In this document: one piece after another, positions 6,926 to 12,841 of the stretch
Position numbering within the stretch: the first letter of the stretch is position 1
How the letters are laid out: every line of letters starts with the position of its first letter
DNA from: a virus
Length of the DNA: 64,000 nt
IMG/VR virus record: IMGVR_UViG_3300020187_000015
Location: 1 to 64,000 of that record
Reading direction: 5' to 3' (one strand)
Position numbers and translations under genes: made by a program
The notes under the pieces: model-generated
Told to the model about the DNA's origin: nothing
The model's database searches: none
The model's input: only the letters and a program-made list of their open reading frames with translations

Positions 6926-7252
6926 CTAAGGATAAAGGATAATCTTGGCATAGCGTTGTTCAATATCCTCAATAACCTTACGTTCGTAAGATTGAATGCT
7001 AGGTGTCCCTTCTTTGTAACCATTGCTGGTCTCGCAGTGGGTTCGGTTGCCCTTAGCATCGTATTCATTCTTCCACCAATAACCACGACTGTTCTGATAG
7101 TAGGTCTCTTTGCCGTTGGCACTGTATTCCCGCTTTCTCCAATAGCCATCGCTGTTCTCGTAGTAAGTTTGGTTGCCTTCGGCATCCCAAATCCTGATAG
7201 GGAAATCAAAATCAATCCCTAGTTCTTTGTATGTTTCGCTTAGTGGTTTCAT
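6926..7252 (-). CDS. Aromatic YYENS-repeat protein, 108 aa
   Basis: Last of three tandem paralogues. The N-terminus MKPLSETYKELGIDFDFPI is shared with its neighbours. Then come imperfect repeats of about 20 residues with consensus ETYYENSxGYWxKxEYDAxGN (four visible). They resemble YD-type or RHS-like strand repeats that form beta-solenoid or sheet stacks. The start overlaps the stop of the upstream paralogue by 4 nt. The function of this family is not known; such repeats often mediate binding. The small copy number and variable repeat count suggest expansion by recombination. Confidence 0.65.
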   Translation of the reverse strand: MKPLSETYKELGIDFDFPIRIWDAEGNQTYYENSDGYWRKREYSANGKETYYQNSRGYWWKNEYDAKGNRTHCETSNGYKEGTPSIQSYERKVIEDIEQRYAKIILYP

Positions 7253-7635
7253 AGTGCTTTTAATTTGTATTTAATTCCGTCAACTTCTACGACCTTTCCT
7301 TCGCAGGTCTTGGCTGAACGTGGTGTGCCTTCCTTTGTACCACAGCTGTTCTCGTAGTAAGTCTCGCCCCCATTGGCATCACGCTCGTACCTATCCCAGC
7401 AGCCATCGCTGTCCTCGTAATAAAGAACGCCACCATCCGCATCACGCTCCCACTTCTTCCAAGATTTATAGCTGTCCTCGTAGTAAGTAGGGTTGCCACT
7501 GTCATGACGCTCGTACCTCTCCCAGTAGTCATCGCTGTTCTCGTAGTAAGTTGCGTAGCCGTTGGAATCTTCAATTAAGATAGGGAAGCTAAAATCAATC
7601 CCTAGTTCCTTATATATTTCGCTTAGTTTTTTCAT
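7249..7635 (-). CDS. Aromatic YYENS-repeat protein, 128 aa
   Basis: Middle paralogue. MKKLSEIYKELGIDFSFPIL leads into about five repeats (YYENSDDYWERYERHDSGN, YYEDSDGCWDRYERDANGG and similar) and the tail CEGKVVEVDGIKYKLKAL. It is the longest member. The C-terminal KEGTPRS is shared with the other two, marking a common end cap. The ATGA overlap with the next gene suggests coupled translation. Confidence 0.65.
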   Translation of the reverse strand: MKKLSEIYKELGIDFSFPILIEDSNGYATYYENSDDYWERYERHDSGNPTYYEDSYKSWKKWERDADGGVLYYEDSDGCWDRYERDANGGETYYENSCGTKEGTPRSAKTCEGKVVEVDGIKYKLKAL

Positions 7636-7639
7636 AGTG

Positions 7640-7870
7640 TTATTGTTTAGTTGATTTAGGAGTGCCTCGCTTTACGCCTGTACTGTCCTCATAGTAATCA
7701 ACGTCACCATTGGCATCACGCTCCCTCCGCCGCCAGTAGCCAAAGCTGTCCTCGAAGTAGGTTAGGTTGCCTTCGGCGTTTTTAATCTCGATAGGGAAAG
7801 TGAAGTCGATCCCTAGTTTTTTGTATGTGTCGCTTAGTTTTTTGCGAGATAGTTTTATTTGATCGTTCAT
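7640..7870 (-). CDS. Aromatic YYENS-repeat protein, 76 aa
   Basis: First and shortest paralogue. The cap KKLSDTYKKLGIDFTFPIEI is followed by two repeats (YFEDSFGYWRRRERDANGD, YYEDSTG) and the end cap VKRGTPKS. The start follows the CA-rich leader AAACCACAACCACAAAC. The three genes form one operon with 4 bp of spacing or 4-nt overlaps. Confidence 0.65.
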   Translation of the reverse strand: MNDQIKLSRKKLSDTYKKLGIDFTFPIEIKNAEGNLTYFEDSFGYWRRRERDANGDVDYYEDSTGVKRGTPKSTKQ

Positions 7871-7898
7871 GTTTGTGGTTGTGGTTTAACTAGACTGT

Positions 7899-8105
7899 TT
7901 AACGCCCTCTTGTAAATGCTACGGAGCAGTCGATATGACCTCTAACGCCCATGTATAAATAAACGCTATCGTTTGTGCCGTGTTGGCGGGCTGATAATTC
8001 AGTGCAACCACCATAAGTTTTACGCTCGACTGTTAAGCCCTTGCATTCGTTGCGAAGTTTTCGAGCGTGGTAAAGGAAGTTCTGTTTGCTTTGTGTGTTG
8101 GTCAT
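7899..8105 (-). CDS. Hypothetical protein, 68 aa
   Basis: The start MTNTQSKQNFLYHARKLRNE at 8105 is chosen because the -10 element lies 6 nt upstream; a TTG start 6 nt further up would overlap that -10. Basic N-terminal helix, then YGGCTELSARQHGTNDSVYLY and a Gly-rich end. No domain is recognised. Confidence 0.6.
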   Translation of the reverse strand: MTNTQSKQNFLYHARKLRNECKGLTVERKTYGGCTELSARQHGTNDSVYLYMGVRGHIDCSVAFTRGR

Positions 8106-8111
8106 GGTCAA

Positions 8112-8140
8112 TAGAATGTTTAACTTTTTTTGATTGTCAA
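8112..8140 (-). promoter_or_regulatory. Promoter of a leaderless gene
   Basis: TTGACA, 17 bp, ATTCTA on the minus strand, 6 nt before the ATG at 8105. It is embedded in the 3' end of the upstream 58-aa gene. Confidence 0.7.
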
Positions 8141-8296
8141 TACCCTTTTAAAGTTTTCTTCCATAACAGAGACTTTCTTTTCTCCGTATAGTAAATCAAA
8201 CTTTTTAGATTCAACACCCATCTTGCGATTGTGGTTATAGTTCATCTGAGTCAAGAAGTCAATTGCTTCTGGTATTAGGTCTGTGGCTTTTTTCAT
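8120..8296 (-). CDS. Hypothetical protein, 58 aa
   Basis: MKKATDLIPEAIDFLTQMNY opens a short helical, basic protein ending in NFKRVLTIKKS. Its 3' end overlaps the promoter of the next gene. A promoter lies close upstream (8303-8331). No family is recognised. Confidence 0.6.
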   Translation of the reverse strand: MKKATDLIPEAIDFLTQMNYNHNRKMGVESKKFDLLYGEKKVSVMEENFKRVLTIKKS

Positions 8297-8302
8297 ATGT
8301 AT

Positions 8303-8331
8303 ATAATTTACTACACAAGTGGGCTTGTCAA
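8303..8331 (-). promoter_or_regulatory. Promoter of a leaderless gene
   Basis: TTGACA, 17 bp, AATTAT (ATTATA with an 18-bp spacer), 6 nt before the ATG at 8296. A T/A tract lies upstream of the -35. Confidence 0.65.
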
Positions 8332-8440
8332 CTTTTTTTTAAAGTTTTTTTGCACTAAAACAAACAAAACCTTTTAAATTTTCCCTCGACAAATAGTCTA
8401 GATTGTTTAAAAGCTACTGGCAATTACATATGCTTACAAG

Positions 8441-8488
8441 CTATTTTATTATTTCGCCTGTATCATAGTTGTATTTGAATCTATTTAA
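8441..8488. repeat. Short TATTT array
   Basis: TATTTTATTATTTC followed by TATTTGAATCTATTTA with 10-bp spacing. It overlaps the 3' end of the 81-aa gene by a few bases. The rest of the 8297-8480 gap is AT-rich and holds the upstream tract of the 8303 promoter. Confidence 0.5.
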
Positions 8489-8726
8489 GATACGGTGCTT
8501 TGACCTGGTTAATCCAAATATTTAGATTTGCCCTAGATACTTCTAAATCATCTAGTTTAAAGCAAAAGCTATTACTTATATCAGATCTATTTGAGTGTCC
8601 AAAATCTAGGTCAACTCTATTACTGCTAATATTATAGTTTAAGAGTTGCCATCCAAAATCAGTTTTCTTTAGAATCAAATCTAAAACTAATGCTTTTATG
8701 TCTTGTGGTAGTGTATCTGTTTTCAT
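8481..8726 (-). CDS. Hypothetical protein, 81 aa
   Basis: A short protein with DIKALVLDLILKKTDFGWQL, then FCFKLDDLEVSRANLNIWINQ. It looks soluble with mixed alpha/beta character. It lies downstream of the terminator at 8747, so it needs its own start of transcription or read-through. No family is recognised. Confidence 0.55.
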   Translation of the reverse strand: MKTDTLPQDIKALVLDLILKKTDFGWQLLNYNISSNRVDLDFGHSNRSDISNSFCFKLDDLEVSRANLNIWINQVKAPYLK

Positions 8727-8746
8727 AGTAATAAAAGTTATATAGG

Positions 8747-8783
8747 AAAAGGGAAGCAGTGCAACCTAAAAACACCGCTTCCC
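8747..8783 (-). terminator. Rho-independent terminator
   Basis: GGGAAGCGGTG pairs with CACTGCTTCCC over 11 bp with one G-U pair, followed by UUUU. It lies 12 nt after the stop of the 73-aa gene. Confidence 0.9.
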
Positions 8784-8794
8784 ATAACCATATG

Positions 8795-9016
8795 TTAACC
8801 GAAAATTCTTTCCATTATATCTTTTGTCAAATCATCTTTTTGGCGATTGAATGTCAAATCGCTTGGAGCATTTTCCGTTGCAATGCTTGGAGCATTGTCG
8901 TCAAGGCTTTTCATGGCTGTGGCATAACTAAGCTTACGTTTCTTAAGTGCAAGTTTTTTGATAAGGGCGAGACGGGCATCTTTTTGAATCTGATTCACTT
9001 GGTCAATTAATTTCAT
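8795..9016 (-). CDS. Hypothetical protein, 73 aa
   Basis: The start MKLIDQVNQIQKDARLALIK at 9016 is preferred over an upstream ATG because it follows the CA-rich leader AAACCACATAAACAAA. The protein is helical and basic in its first half (LALKKRKLSYATAMKSL). Function unknown. Confidence 0.65.
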   Translation of the reverse strand: MKLIDQVNQIQKDARLALIKKLALKKRKLSYATAMKSLDDNAPSIATENAPSDLTFNRQKDDLTKDIMERIFG

Positions 9017-9060
9017 TTTGTTTATGTGGTTTATAAGATCAGAATTAATCTTATGCCATG

Positions 9061-9089
9061 ACAATAGGTAGGTGTATAATGATTGTCAA
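9061..9089 (-). promoter_or_regulatory. Consensus-like promoter with UP-like tract
   Basis: TTGACA, 17 bp, TATTGT on the minus strand. The -35 is preceded by a long T/A tract (9091-9120), which also forms the U-rich tail of the RNA element at 9122. Confidence 0.85.
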
Positions 9090-9121
9090 TGCCTTTTTTA
9101 ATTTTTTTTTAAAAAAAATAA

Positions 9122-9188
9122 TGGAGGTGGGTGGAGTTGAACCACCGTCTTTAAATTAAATAATTTAAATCGAAACCCTTTCACCCCC
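9122..9188 (-). ncRNA. tmRNA-like tRNA-like domain without mRNA part (67 nt)
   Basis: The minus strand begins GGGGGTG, which pairs with CACCTCC at the 3' end (7 bp, one G-U) and leaves a discriminator A. The T arm is GGTGG-TTCAACT-CCACC, preceded by GAC. The 5' part reads GGGGGTG, AAA, GGGTTTCGA: it matches the D-loop analogue of tmRNA (GG-TTTCGA) and has no D stem. Between them a perfect 9-bp helix (TTTAAATTA / TAATTTAAA) replaces both the anticodon arm and the whole message domain. Loops of even size prevent a standard 7-nt anticodon loop. CCA is not encoded. An ordinary tRNA, a decayed tmRNA and a functional decoy all remain possible. Confidence 0.55.
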
Positions 9189-9263
9189 CTTTACTTTAAT
9201 TTATTACTATTAATAGAAGCAAGATAATTATAAATATCATATTTGATTGTATTTGCGCTAGTC

Positions 9264-9950
9264 TTACCCTATTACGAAGCCTGTTGCATCTTTTTTAGCC
9301 ATACCCTTTTGCGCTAATCCAACGACGACGTTTGAATCATCTAAGAATCGTAAATCGCTCTTATCACCGTCAATTACTTTTTTACCTTGCCAAGTCTTAG
9401 GCAATTCATTACGGAAAACGCAAGCAACGTTTCCGCCAAGCTCTAAAATAAGTTTTACCAAGTTTTCGTTTGACTCGCTGCGCGAAAAAGTCAAGTGATA
9501 GTTGCTAGGCATTTCACCTTTAGCGAATGCCATTGCACGTTTAAAATGCTTTGTATAATCGTAAAAAGTGATTTGCGGGAAAGCCTCAAAAACTGTCTTG
9601 CCTTCATGCTTAATCTTTTCCCAAGGCAAATCGGAAAGAACGTTCAAACGTATGGCAAGTTTCAAACCTTTTCGACTCGCGCTTTTTTCGGCTTTAGTAA
9701 CTTCCTCAAAAAGTTGCGTCATAAAGCCCCTCTTATCAGTGAAAAACTTTTTTGTGCGTGCAATACGTGCATCTTTAACATTAGGCATCGCGCCGCGCCC
9801 TGCTGTAAATAAGCAAGCTTCACTGCAACCTTGGCTTGCACTTGTGCAAACATTGCCAAAGCCGCCAAGGGTAAAAGGCGCAAGCTGAATTCCTAGCGTG
9901 TGCCAAGTGGTATCTTTTTCGAGTTTTGTGTTTGTGGTTAGTAGTTTCAT
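9264..9950 (-). CDS. GP88-like phage protein
   Basis: 228 aa. It resembles the phage gene-88 family: the cysteine motif CTSASQGCSEAC (C-x6-C-x3-C, about residues 35-46), then AIRLNVLSDLPWE, FYDYTKHFKRA, YHLTFSRSESN, VIDGDKSDLRFLDD and the end KKDATGFVIG. The family is widespread in phages. The conserved cysteines suggest a metal or Fe-S site, but the activity is unknown. The promoter lies 6 nt upstream of the ATG (leaderless). The first codons spell CTAACCACAAACAC, the same CA-rich motif found in leaders of neighbouring genes. Confidence 0.8.
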   Translation of the reverse strand: MKLLTTNTKLEKDTTWHTLGIQLAPFTLGGFGNVCTSASQGCSEACLFTAGRGAMPNVKDARIARTKKFFTDKRGFMTQLFEEVTKAEKSASRKGLKLAIRLNVLSDLPWEKIKHEGKTVFEAFPQITFYDYTKHFKRAMAFAKGEMPSNYHLTFSRSESNENLVKLILELGGNVACVFRNELPKTWQGKKVIDGDKSDLRFLDDSNVVVGLAQKGMAKKDATGFVIG

Positions 9951-9956
9951 AATCGT

Positions 9957-9985
9957 TATACTGTATGTTTTTTATGGTTTGTCAA
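9957..9985 (-). promoter_or_regulatory. Promoter of a leaderless gene
   Basis: TTGACA, 17 bp, AGTATA (or TATAAC with a 19-bp spacer), 6 nt before the ATG at 9950. Confidence 0.65.
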
Positions 9986-9988
9986 GTG

Positions 9989-10222
9989 TTAAGGAAAAAT
10001 AATTTCGCTTGCACCGTGATTAATTGCGGAAGTAATGTTTAAGCATGTTTGCGTGCTTGCGTCAATGTCAAATTGAACCCCAAGCTTAAGAAGGTTTTTT
10101 AAATCAGATAGATTAACAGTCTTCTTTCCTAGCAAGCTCTTTAAATTATCTGCTTTATCACCCGTGATATACAAGTGGTCGTTTCCGTATGATTGTTTAT
10201 GTGTTATAGTTATGTTTGTCAT
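9989..10222 (-). CDS. Hypothetical protein, 77 aa
   Basis: MTNITITHKQSYGNDHLYIT, then a helical middle with SLLGKKTVNLSDLKNLLKLG and a C-terminal FDIDASTQTCLNITSAINHG. Mixed alpha/beta, soluble. No family is recognised. Promoter at 10230-10258, leaderless. Confidence 0.6.
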   Translation of the reverse strand: MTNITITHKQSYGNDHLYITGDKADNLKSLLGKKTVNLSDLKNLLKLGVQFDIDASTQTCLNITSAINHGASEIIFP

Positions 10223-10229
10223 GATCTAT

Positions 10230-10258
10230 AACAATGCATAGTAAAAAGCATATGTCAA
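10230..10258 (-). promoter_or_regulatory. Promoter of a leaderless gene
   Basis: TTGACA, 17 bp, ATTGTT on the minus strand, 7 nt before the ATG at 10222. The same -10 occurs before rIIA. A T/A tract precedes the -35. Confidence 0.75.
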
Positions 10259-10350
10259 CACTTTTTTAAAAAACTTTAAAAAAATAATTACCTTGCAAAT
10301 AGATCAGAAAAGAAAAAACAAATACAATAATATATCTTGACTAGTTGCTT

Positions 10351-10378
10351 TATTTAATATTATTTAGAGTTATTTGGG
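10351..10378. repeat. Short phased TATTT array, 10-bp steps
   Basis: Three pentamers (TATTTA, TATTTA, TATTTG) in exact 10-bp steps. It lies between the hairpin at 10398 and the promoter at 10230-10258. Confidence 0.65.
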
Positions 10379-10397
10379 GAATTGGGGAAAATGTTAA

Positions 10398-10429
10398 GCC
10401 GCCTAGTCCTAACCACAAGACTAGACGGC
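10398..10429 (-). ncRNA. Conserved-loop hairpin 1 (11-bp stem, 10-nt loop)
   Basis: Minus-strand GCCGTCTAGTC pairs with GACTAGGCGGC (one G-U) around the loop TTGTGGTTAG. It lies 32 nt past the stop of the 49-aa gene and has no U-run, so it is not a standard intrinsic terminator. The hairpin at 11207-11238 has the same loop and dimensions but a different stem. Confidence 0.75.
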
Positions 10430-10460
10430 AACACACAACACACCTTGACAGAAAAAAGTT

Positions 10461-10610
10461 TTAATCTTTAGTGAAGATCATAGTGAATCGATCAGAGCCT
10501 CGAACACGTATATTGTTTACGTGTTTAAACCCTTGGGCGAGTAGATCGTCTTTCTTTCTCCAAACATCTGGCGTTGGAATAGAACTTACTTTAATTTCTT
10601 TTGTGATCAT
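10461..10610 (-). CDS. Hypothetical protein, 49 aa
   Basis: MITKEIKVSSIPTPDVWRKK is followed by DDLLAQGFKHVNNIRVRGSD and a short end. A compact, basic alpha/beta mini-protein. It is monocistronic, with a promoter about 5 nt upstream and hairpin 1 in its 3' region. Function unknown. Confidence 0.65.
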   Translation of the reverse strand: MITKEIKVSSIPTPDVWRKKDDLLAQGFKHVNNIRVRGSDRFTMIFTKD

Positions 10611-10615
10611 AGTGT

Positions 10616-10644
10616 TATGATGCAAAGGTTGATGCCGATGTCAA
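10616..10644 (-). promoter_or_regulatory. Promoter of a leaderless gene
   Basis: TTGACA, 17 bp, ATCATA (CATCAT with 16 bp), ending 5-6 nt before the ATG at 10610. It overlaps the 3' end of the preceding gene by 4 bases. Confidence 0.6.
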
Positions 10645-10988
10645 GAACTAATTTCGATTCCCGACGTTTTTATTCTGGCTGATGGGGTTTGGAAGATTGC
10701 GATACTTGGATCGTCCTTTAAAAAGAAATGAGATGATTTATATGGGTTGTAGCTAACGCCCTTGGCGGTTGACTCGTCAAATGAATCTGTTTCGTATCCC
10801 TCTACAAAAGCGTGGACATTCTTTCTCTTCTGCAACAGCACTCTTTGTCGCCCTGCTTCAGATACTTTAAAAGACGCTTCGATCAAGCAAATGGATTGAA
10901 CGTGTCTGGTTACTCTCCAGCCCTTGTCTGTCATGGTTTGGACGGAGAGGCATTTTTTGGTTAGGTTGCGATATACTCTTACTTTCAT
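10641..10988 (-). CDS. Conserved phage protein of unknown function, 115 aa
   Basis: MKVRVYRNLTKKCLSVQTM, then GWRVTRHVQSICLIEASFKVS, and a basic core AGRQRVLLQKRKNVHAFVEG. The layout resembles a family of small phage proteins I have seen in diverse phages without assigned function. Basic and beta-rich, it may bind nucleic acid (inference). It has a strong leaderless promoter. Confidence 0.65.
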   Translation of the reverse strand: MKVRVYRNLTKKCLSVQTMTDKGWRVTRHVQSICLIEASFKVSEAGRQRVLLQKRKNVHAFVEGYETDSFDESTAKGVSYNPYKSSHFFLKDDPSIAIFQTPSARIKTSGIEISS

Positions 10989-10995
10989 GCTTCTC

Positions 10996-11023
10996 AGTAT
11001 GTCTCAGTAAGATGGTATGTCAA
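10996..11023 (-). promoter_or_regulatory. Promoter of a leaderless gene
   Basis: TTGACA, 16 bp, CATACT on the minus strand, 7 nt before the ATG at 10988, with a long T/A upstream tract. Confidence 0.8.
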
Positions 11024-11135
11024 TACCTTTTTTAAAAAAAGAATTAAAAAAATTATCTACAATATATAGTATAGTAAAACATAATTGCCACTACAACTAC
11101 AGTCCACATACATAATTCTTCTTGACCTATCATAT

Positions 11136-11201
11136 TATTTGGGTTTATTTTGCACTAAATTGTTTTATTTGTGAATATTTCGGGTTAAATTGGATTATTT
11201 G
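11136..11201. repeat. Phased array, seven units at exact 10-bp steps
   Basis: Hexamers begin at 11136, 11146, 11156, 11166, 11176, 11186 and 11196: TATTTG, TATTTT, TAAATT, TATTTG, TATTTC, TAAATT, TATTTG. The intervening tetramers vary. The strict period and conserved phase show selection or recent expansion, and 10 is not a multiple of 3. Confidence 0.9.
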
Positions 11202-11206
11202 GTAAT

Positions 11207-11238
11207 GTCGCCCCACCCTAACCACAAGATGGGACGAC
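11207..11238 (-). ncRNA. Conserved-loop hairpin 2 (11-bp stem, 10-nt loop)
   Basis: Minus-strand GTCGTCCCATC pairs with GGTGGGGCGAC (two G-U) around the loop TTGTGGTTAG. Stem sequence differs from hairpin 1 at most positions, but pairing, stem length and loop are kept, which is covariation. It is 70 nt past the stop of the 70-aa gene and 6 bp from the array. Confidence 0.75.
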
Positions 11239-11308
11239 TACCACACAACGTTACAATATAACGAGTAACAACAGAAAGATAAAAATGTATAACAAGGTGT
11301 CTACAGTG

Positions 11309-11521
11309 TTAAATGAATCGACTTAGGACGGCAAAATCATCTTCGGATAATTCCACTATGCTTTTTAGTTTGGTATGCCTCTCATCATTGTCATCGTTGC
11401 AATCCTCCTCTATAAGTTTTCTCGCTTCAGATTCGTTGGTTGCTGAATATACATAATTGGTATGGGTTTCATATTCGCCAATAGTAATTATCAGCTCGAC
11501 GAAGTAGTTTTTTTTAGTCAT
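11309..11521 (-). CDS. Hypothetical protein, 70 aa
   Basis: The start MTKKNYFVELIITIGEYETH at 11521 is chosen; the longer frame overlaps the upstream gene. YVYSATNESEARKLIEEDC and ELSEDDFAVLSRFI give a beta-alpha layout similar to small DUF-type phage proteins with a T(N)ESEA-like turn. Acidic. Last gene of a five-gene operon (12245 to 11309). Confidence 0.6.
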   Translation of the reverse strand: MTKKNYFVELIITIGEYETHTNYVYSATNESEARKLIEEDCNDDNDERHTKLKSIVELSEDDFAVLSRFI

Positions 11522-11543
11522 ACTATTTATTTGGTTGTAGGGT

Positions 11544-11690
11544 CTATTCCGATTCGTAGCCGTCAAACCAGCCGTCACCGTGCGTGTCATCGCGGCGGCA
11601 ATGGGCTTGCGCATCCTCAAGTGTCAAGCCTTTTTTAATCGTGCGGGGTGATCCGTTGAAATGGAAGCGGATTATCTTGTATGTATTCAT
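11544..11690 (-). CDS. Hypothetical protein, 48 aa
   Basis: [20 protein letters not shown], then [20 protein letters not shown] and an acidic aromatic end (WFDGYESE). This matches the general form of small phage proteins with a TLEEAQAHC..PDTH motif, common in many phages and of unknown role. The leader has AAACCACAAACTAACC. Upstream in-frame ATGs were rejected because they lie in the previous gene's end. Confidence 0.6.
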   Translation of the reverse strand: MNTYKIIRFHFNGSPRTIKKGLTLEDAQAHCRRDDTHGDGWFDGYESE

Positions 11691-11713
11691 AGTATTTTTG
11701 GTTAGTTTGTGGT

Positions 11714-11911
11714 TTATGCGATTGATTCGCAATAGGCGAACTCCTTTGCCGCCTTGTGCGCTTGTTTAATGCTATCCGTAAATAGCACAGTTACATTTTT
11801 CCCCGCATCCGTGTCATTCATTATTACACGATAATCGTGGCGATCATTGCCAGTTGCAACTATGGCTTCCAGTCCGTCGTTGTTGTTTGTATATGTGAAG
11901 TAGTTAGTCAT
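11714..11911 (-). CDS. Hypothetical protein, 65 aa
   Basis: The start [20 protein letters not shown] at 11911 overlaps the stop of the upstream 47-aa gene as ATGA. Beta-rich ([20 protein letters not shown]) with a C-terminal helix ([12 protein letters not shown]). Same operon as its neighbours. Function unknown. Confidence 0.6.
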   Translation of the reverse strand: MTNYFTYTNNNDGLEAIVATGNDRHDYRVIMNDTDAGKNVTVLFTDSIKQAHKAAKEFAYCESIA

Positions 11912-12051
11912 TTTTGTGTTGGTGGTTGTTGGTTTTCCAGCTTGGTGATTAAGTCCTGTAGTTTGATTAAATCCTGCTCCGTAACTTCGCATGGTTCGTC
12001 AAGAAGGCAAGCTATTTCGATGGACAGATCCTTTATGATTTCAGTTGTCAT
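11908..12051 (-). CDS. Hypothetical protein, 47 aa, coiled-coil-like
   Basis: MTTEIIKDLSIEIACLLDEP is followed by CEVTEQDLIKLQDLITKLEN and QQPPTQK. Leu/Ile heptads suggest a short coiled coil. The final TGA overlaps the next ATG. Because the leader-like ACAACCACCAACACAAAA is coded here, the CA-rich motif also serves the downstream start. Confidence 0.55.
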   Translation of the reverse strand: MTTEIIKDLSIEIACLLDEPCEVTEQDLIKLQDLITKLENQQPPTQK

Positions 12052-12056
12052 AGTAT

Positions 12057-12245
12057 TCATTTGATGTGTTTAAGTATTATAGGTTCTATGATGTCAGACA
12101 CTTCGCAAAATAGATCTTGGGCTTCTTCTGTGAGACCTTCTGATCCATCCTCCCTGTCTTCCCACACAATGTGTGCGCCCATCCTGTGTTCAACAATAGC
12201 TTCAGCAATATCAGCCACAACGTGTATAAGGTTTTCTGGTTTCAT
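12057..12245 (-). CDS. Hypothetical acidic protein, 62 aa
   Basis: MKPENLIHVVADIAEAIVEH, then the acidic middle EDREDGSEGLTEEAQDLFCE and the end DIIEPIILKHIK. Helical, acidic. First gene of the 12245-11309 operon, directly behind a strong promoter. Acidic mini-proteins of this type can be host-factor inhibitors, but this is speculation. Confidence 0.6.
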   Translation of the reverse strand: MKPENLIHVVADIAEAIVEHRMGAHIVWEDREDGSEGLTEEAQDLFCEVSDIIEPIILKHIK

Positions 12246-12255
12246 GATGTTGTAC

Positions 12256-12283
12256 AGTATGTCTTAATATTCTAATATGTCAA
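12256..12283 (-). promoter_or_regulatory. Sigma-70-like promoter
   Basis: TTGACA, 16 bp, CATACT (TACTGT with 18 bp). Its ACATACTG is also present in the 10996 promoter. 8-10 nt to the ATG at 12245. Confidence 0.75.
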
Positions 12284-12376
12284 GCAGAATTTAAATAAAC
12301 TTTAAAAAAACTTAGGCAGGAATCATATTGGTATCGGGACACTATTCTAGAACTAGCTGATTCGTCTGTCTTTTAA

Positions 12377-12402
12377 TTTGTGCCGACCGAGCGACGCACA
12401 AA
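12377..12402 (-). terminator. 3' hairpin without U-run
   Basis: TTTGTGC pairs with GCACAAA around a 12-nt loop, 42 nt past the stop of the 113-aa gene. There is no U-tract, so it may protect the 3' end or act as a weak terminator. The remaining 12284-12376 is AT-rich with the T/A tract of the 12256 promoter; nothing else was seen. Confidence 0.45.
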
Positions 12403-12443
12403 ACCTAAGCTAAATTTTTGTTTGATTACTTTTGCTGAAGAAA

Positions 12444-12785
12444 TTATAGTTCCTCCCATCCTTGTGATTTGCACATTAGTGTTGTCAGTTTTCCTTCGTG
12501 GTCGATAATCTTAACAACGTCACCAACACTTGTCGAGTAAAAAGTTTCCTTGTCTGAGCAGTTCTCCCACAAAGCCAAAAGAATTTTTTCGTGCGTTTTA
12601 GTTATAAGTTCAATCGGCGCGTTGGTTACGTGAAACAAAAGTTCAGCAAGCTTTGCTGGAATGTGCGGATAGTCGATATGCTCTTGATTAAGGCGAGCAG
12701 AAAAAACGCATTGGCGAGCGACTTCCCATTTCTGAACAAAAGGTTCATCTTTGGAGCGGTGTAGTGATAGGTTCATTATTTTCAT
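12444..12785 (-). CDS. Hypothetical protein, 113 aa
   Basis: Soluble alpha/beta protein: a basic start with SLHRSKDEPFVQKWEVARQC, a central helix (AKLAELLFHVTNAPIEL) and a C-terminal beta part GDVVKIIDHEGKLTTLMCKS that looks like a small SH3-like barrel. No family assigned. Its -35-like TTGACA is inside the 3' end of the upstream 57-aa gene. Confidence 0.65.
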   Translation of the reverse strand: MKIMNLSLHRSKDEPFVQKWEVARQCVFSARLNQEHIDYPHIPAKLAELLFHVTNAPIELITKTHEKILLALWENCSDKETFYSTSVGDVVKIIDHEGKLTTLMCKSQGWEEL

Positions 12786-12841
12786 TGTTTATAGTATGGT
12801 TATTTTAATAATGTGTGTTAGTTAGTTTTAAGTATCTTCAA

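Larger units (their letters stand above)
10989..11308. other. Intergenic region with promoter, array and hairpin
   Basis: In order from the 115-aa gene: promoter (10996-11023), T/A tract, an AT-rich spacer, the seven-unit array (11136-11201), hairpin 2 (11207-11238) and about 70 nt of 3' region of the 70-aa gene. No ORF. Confidence 0.65.

Noticed and set aside
9122-9188. Ordinary tRNA gene
   Set aside because: No D stem can be formed, and the central helix gives loops of even size, so a standard 7-nt anticodon loop is not available. The tmRNA-like reading fits better, though not proven.
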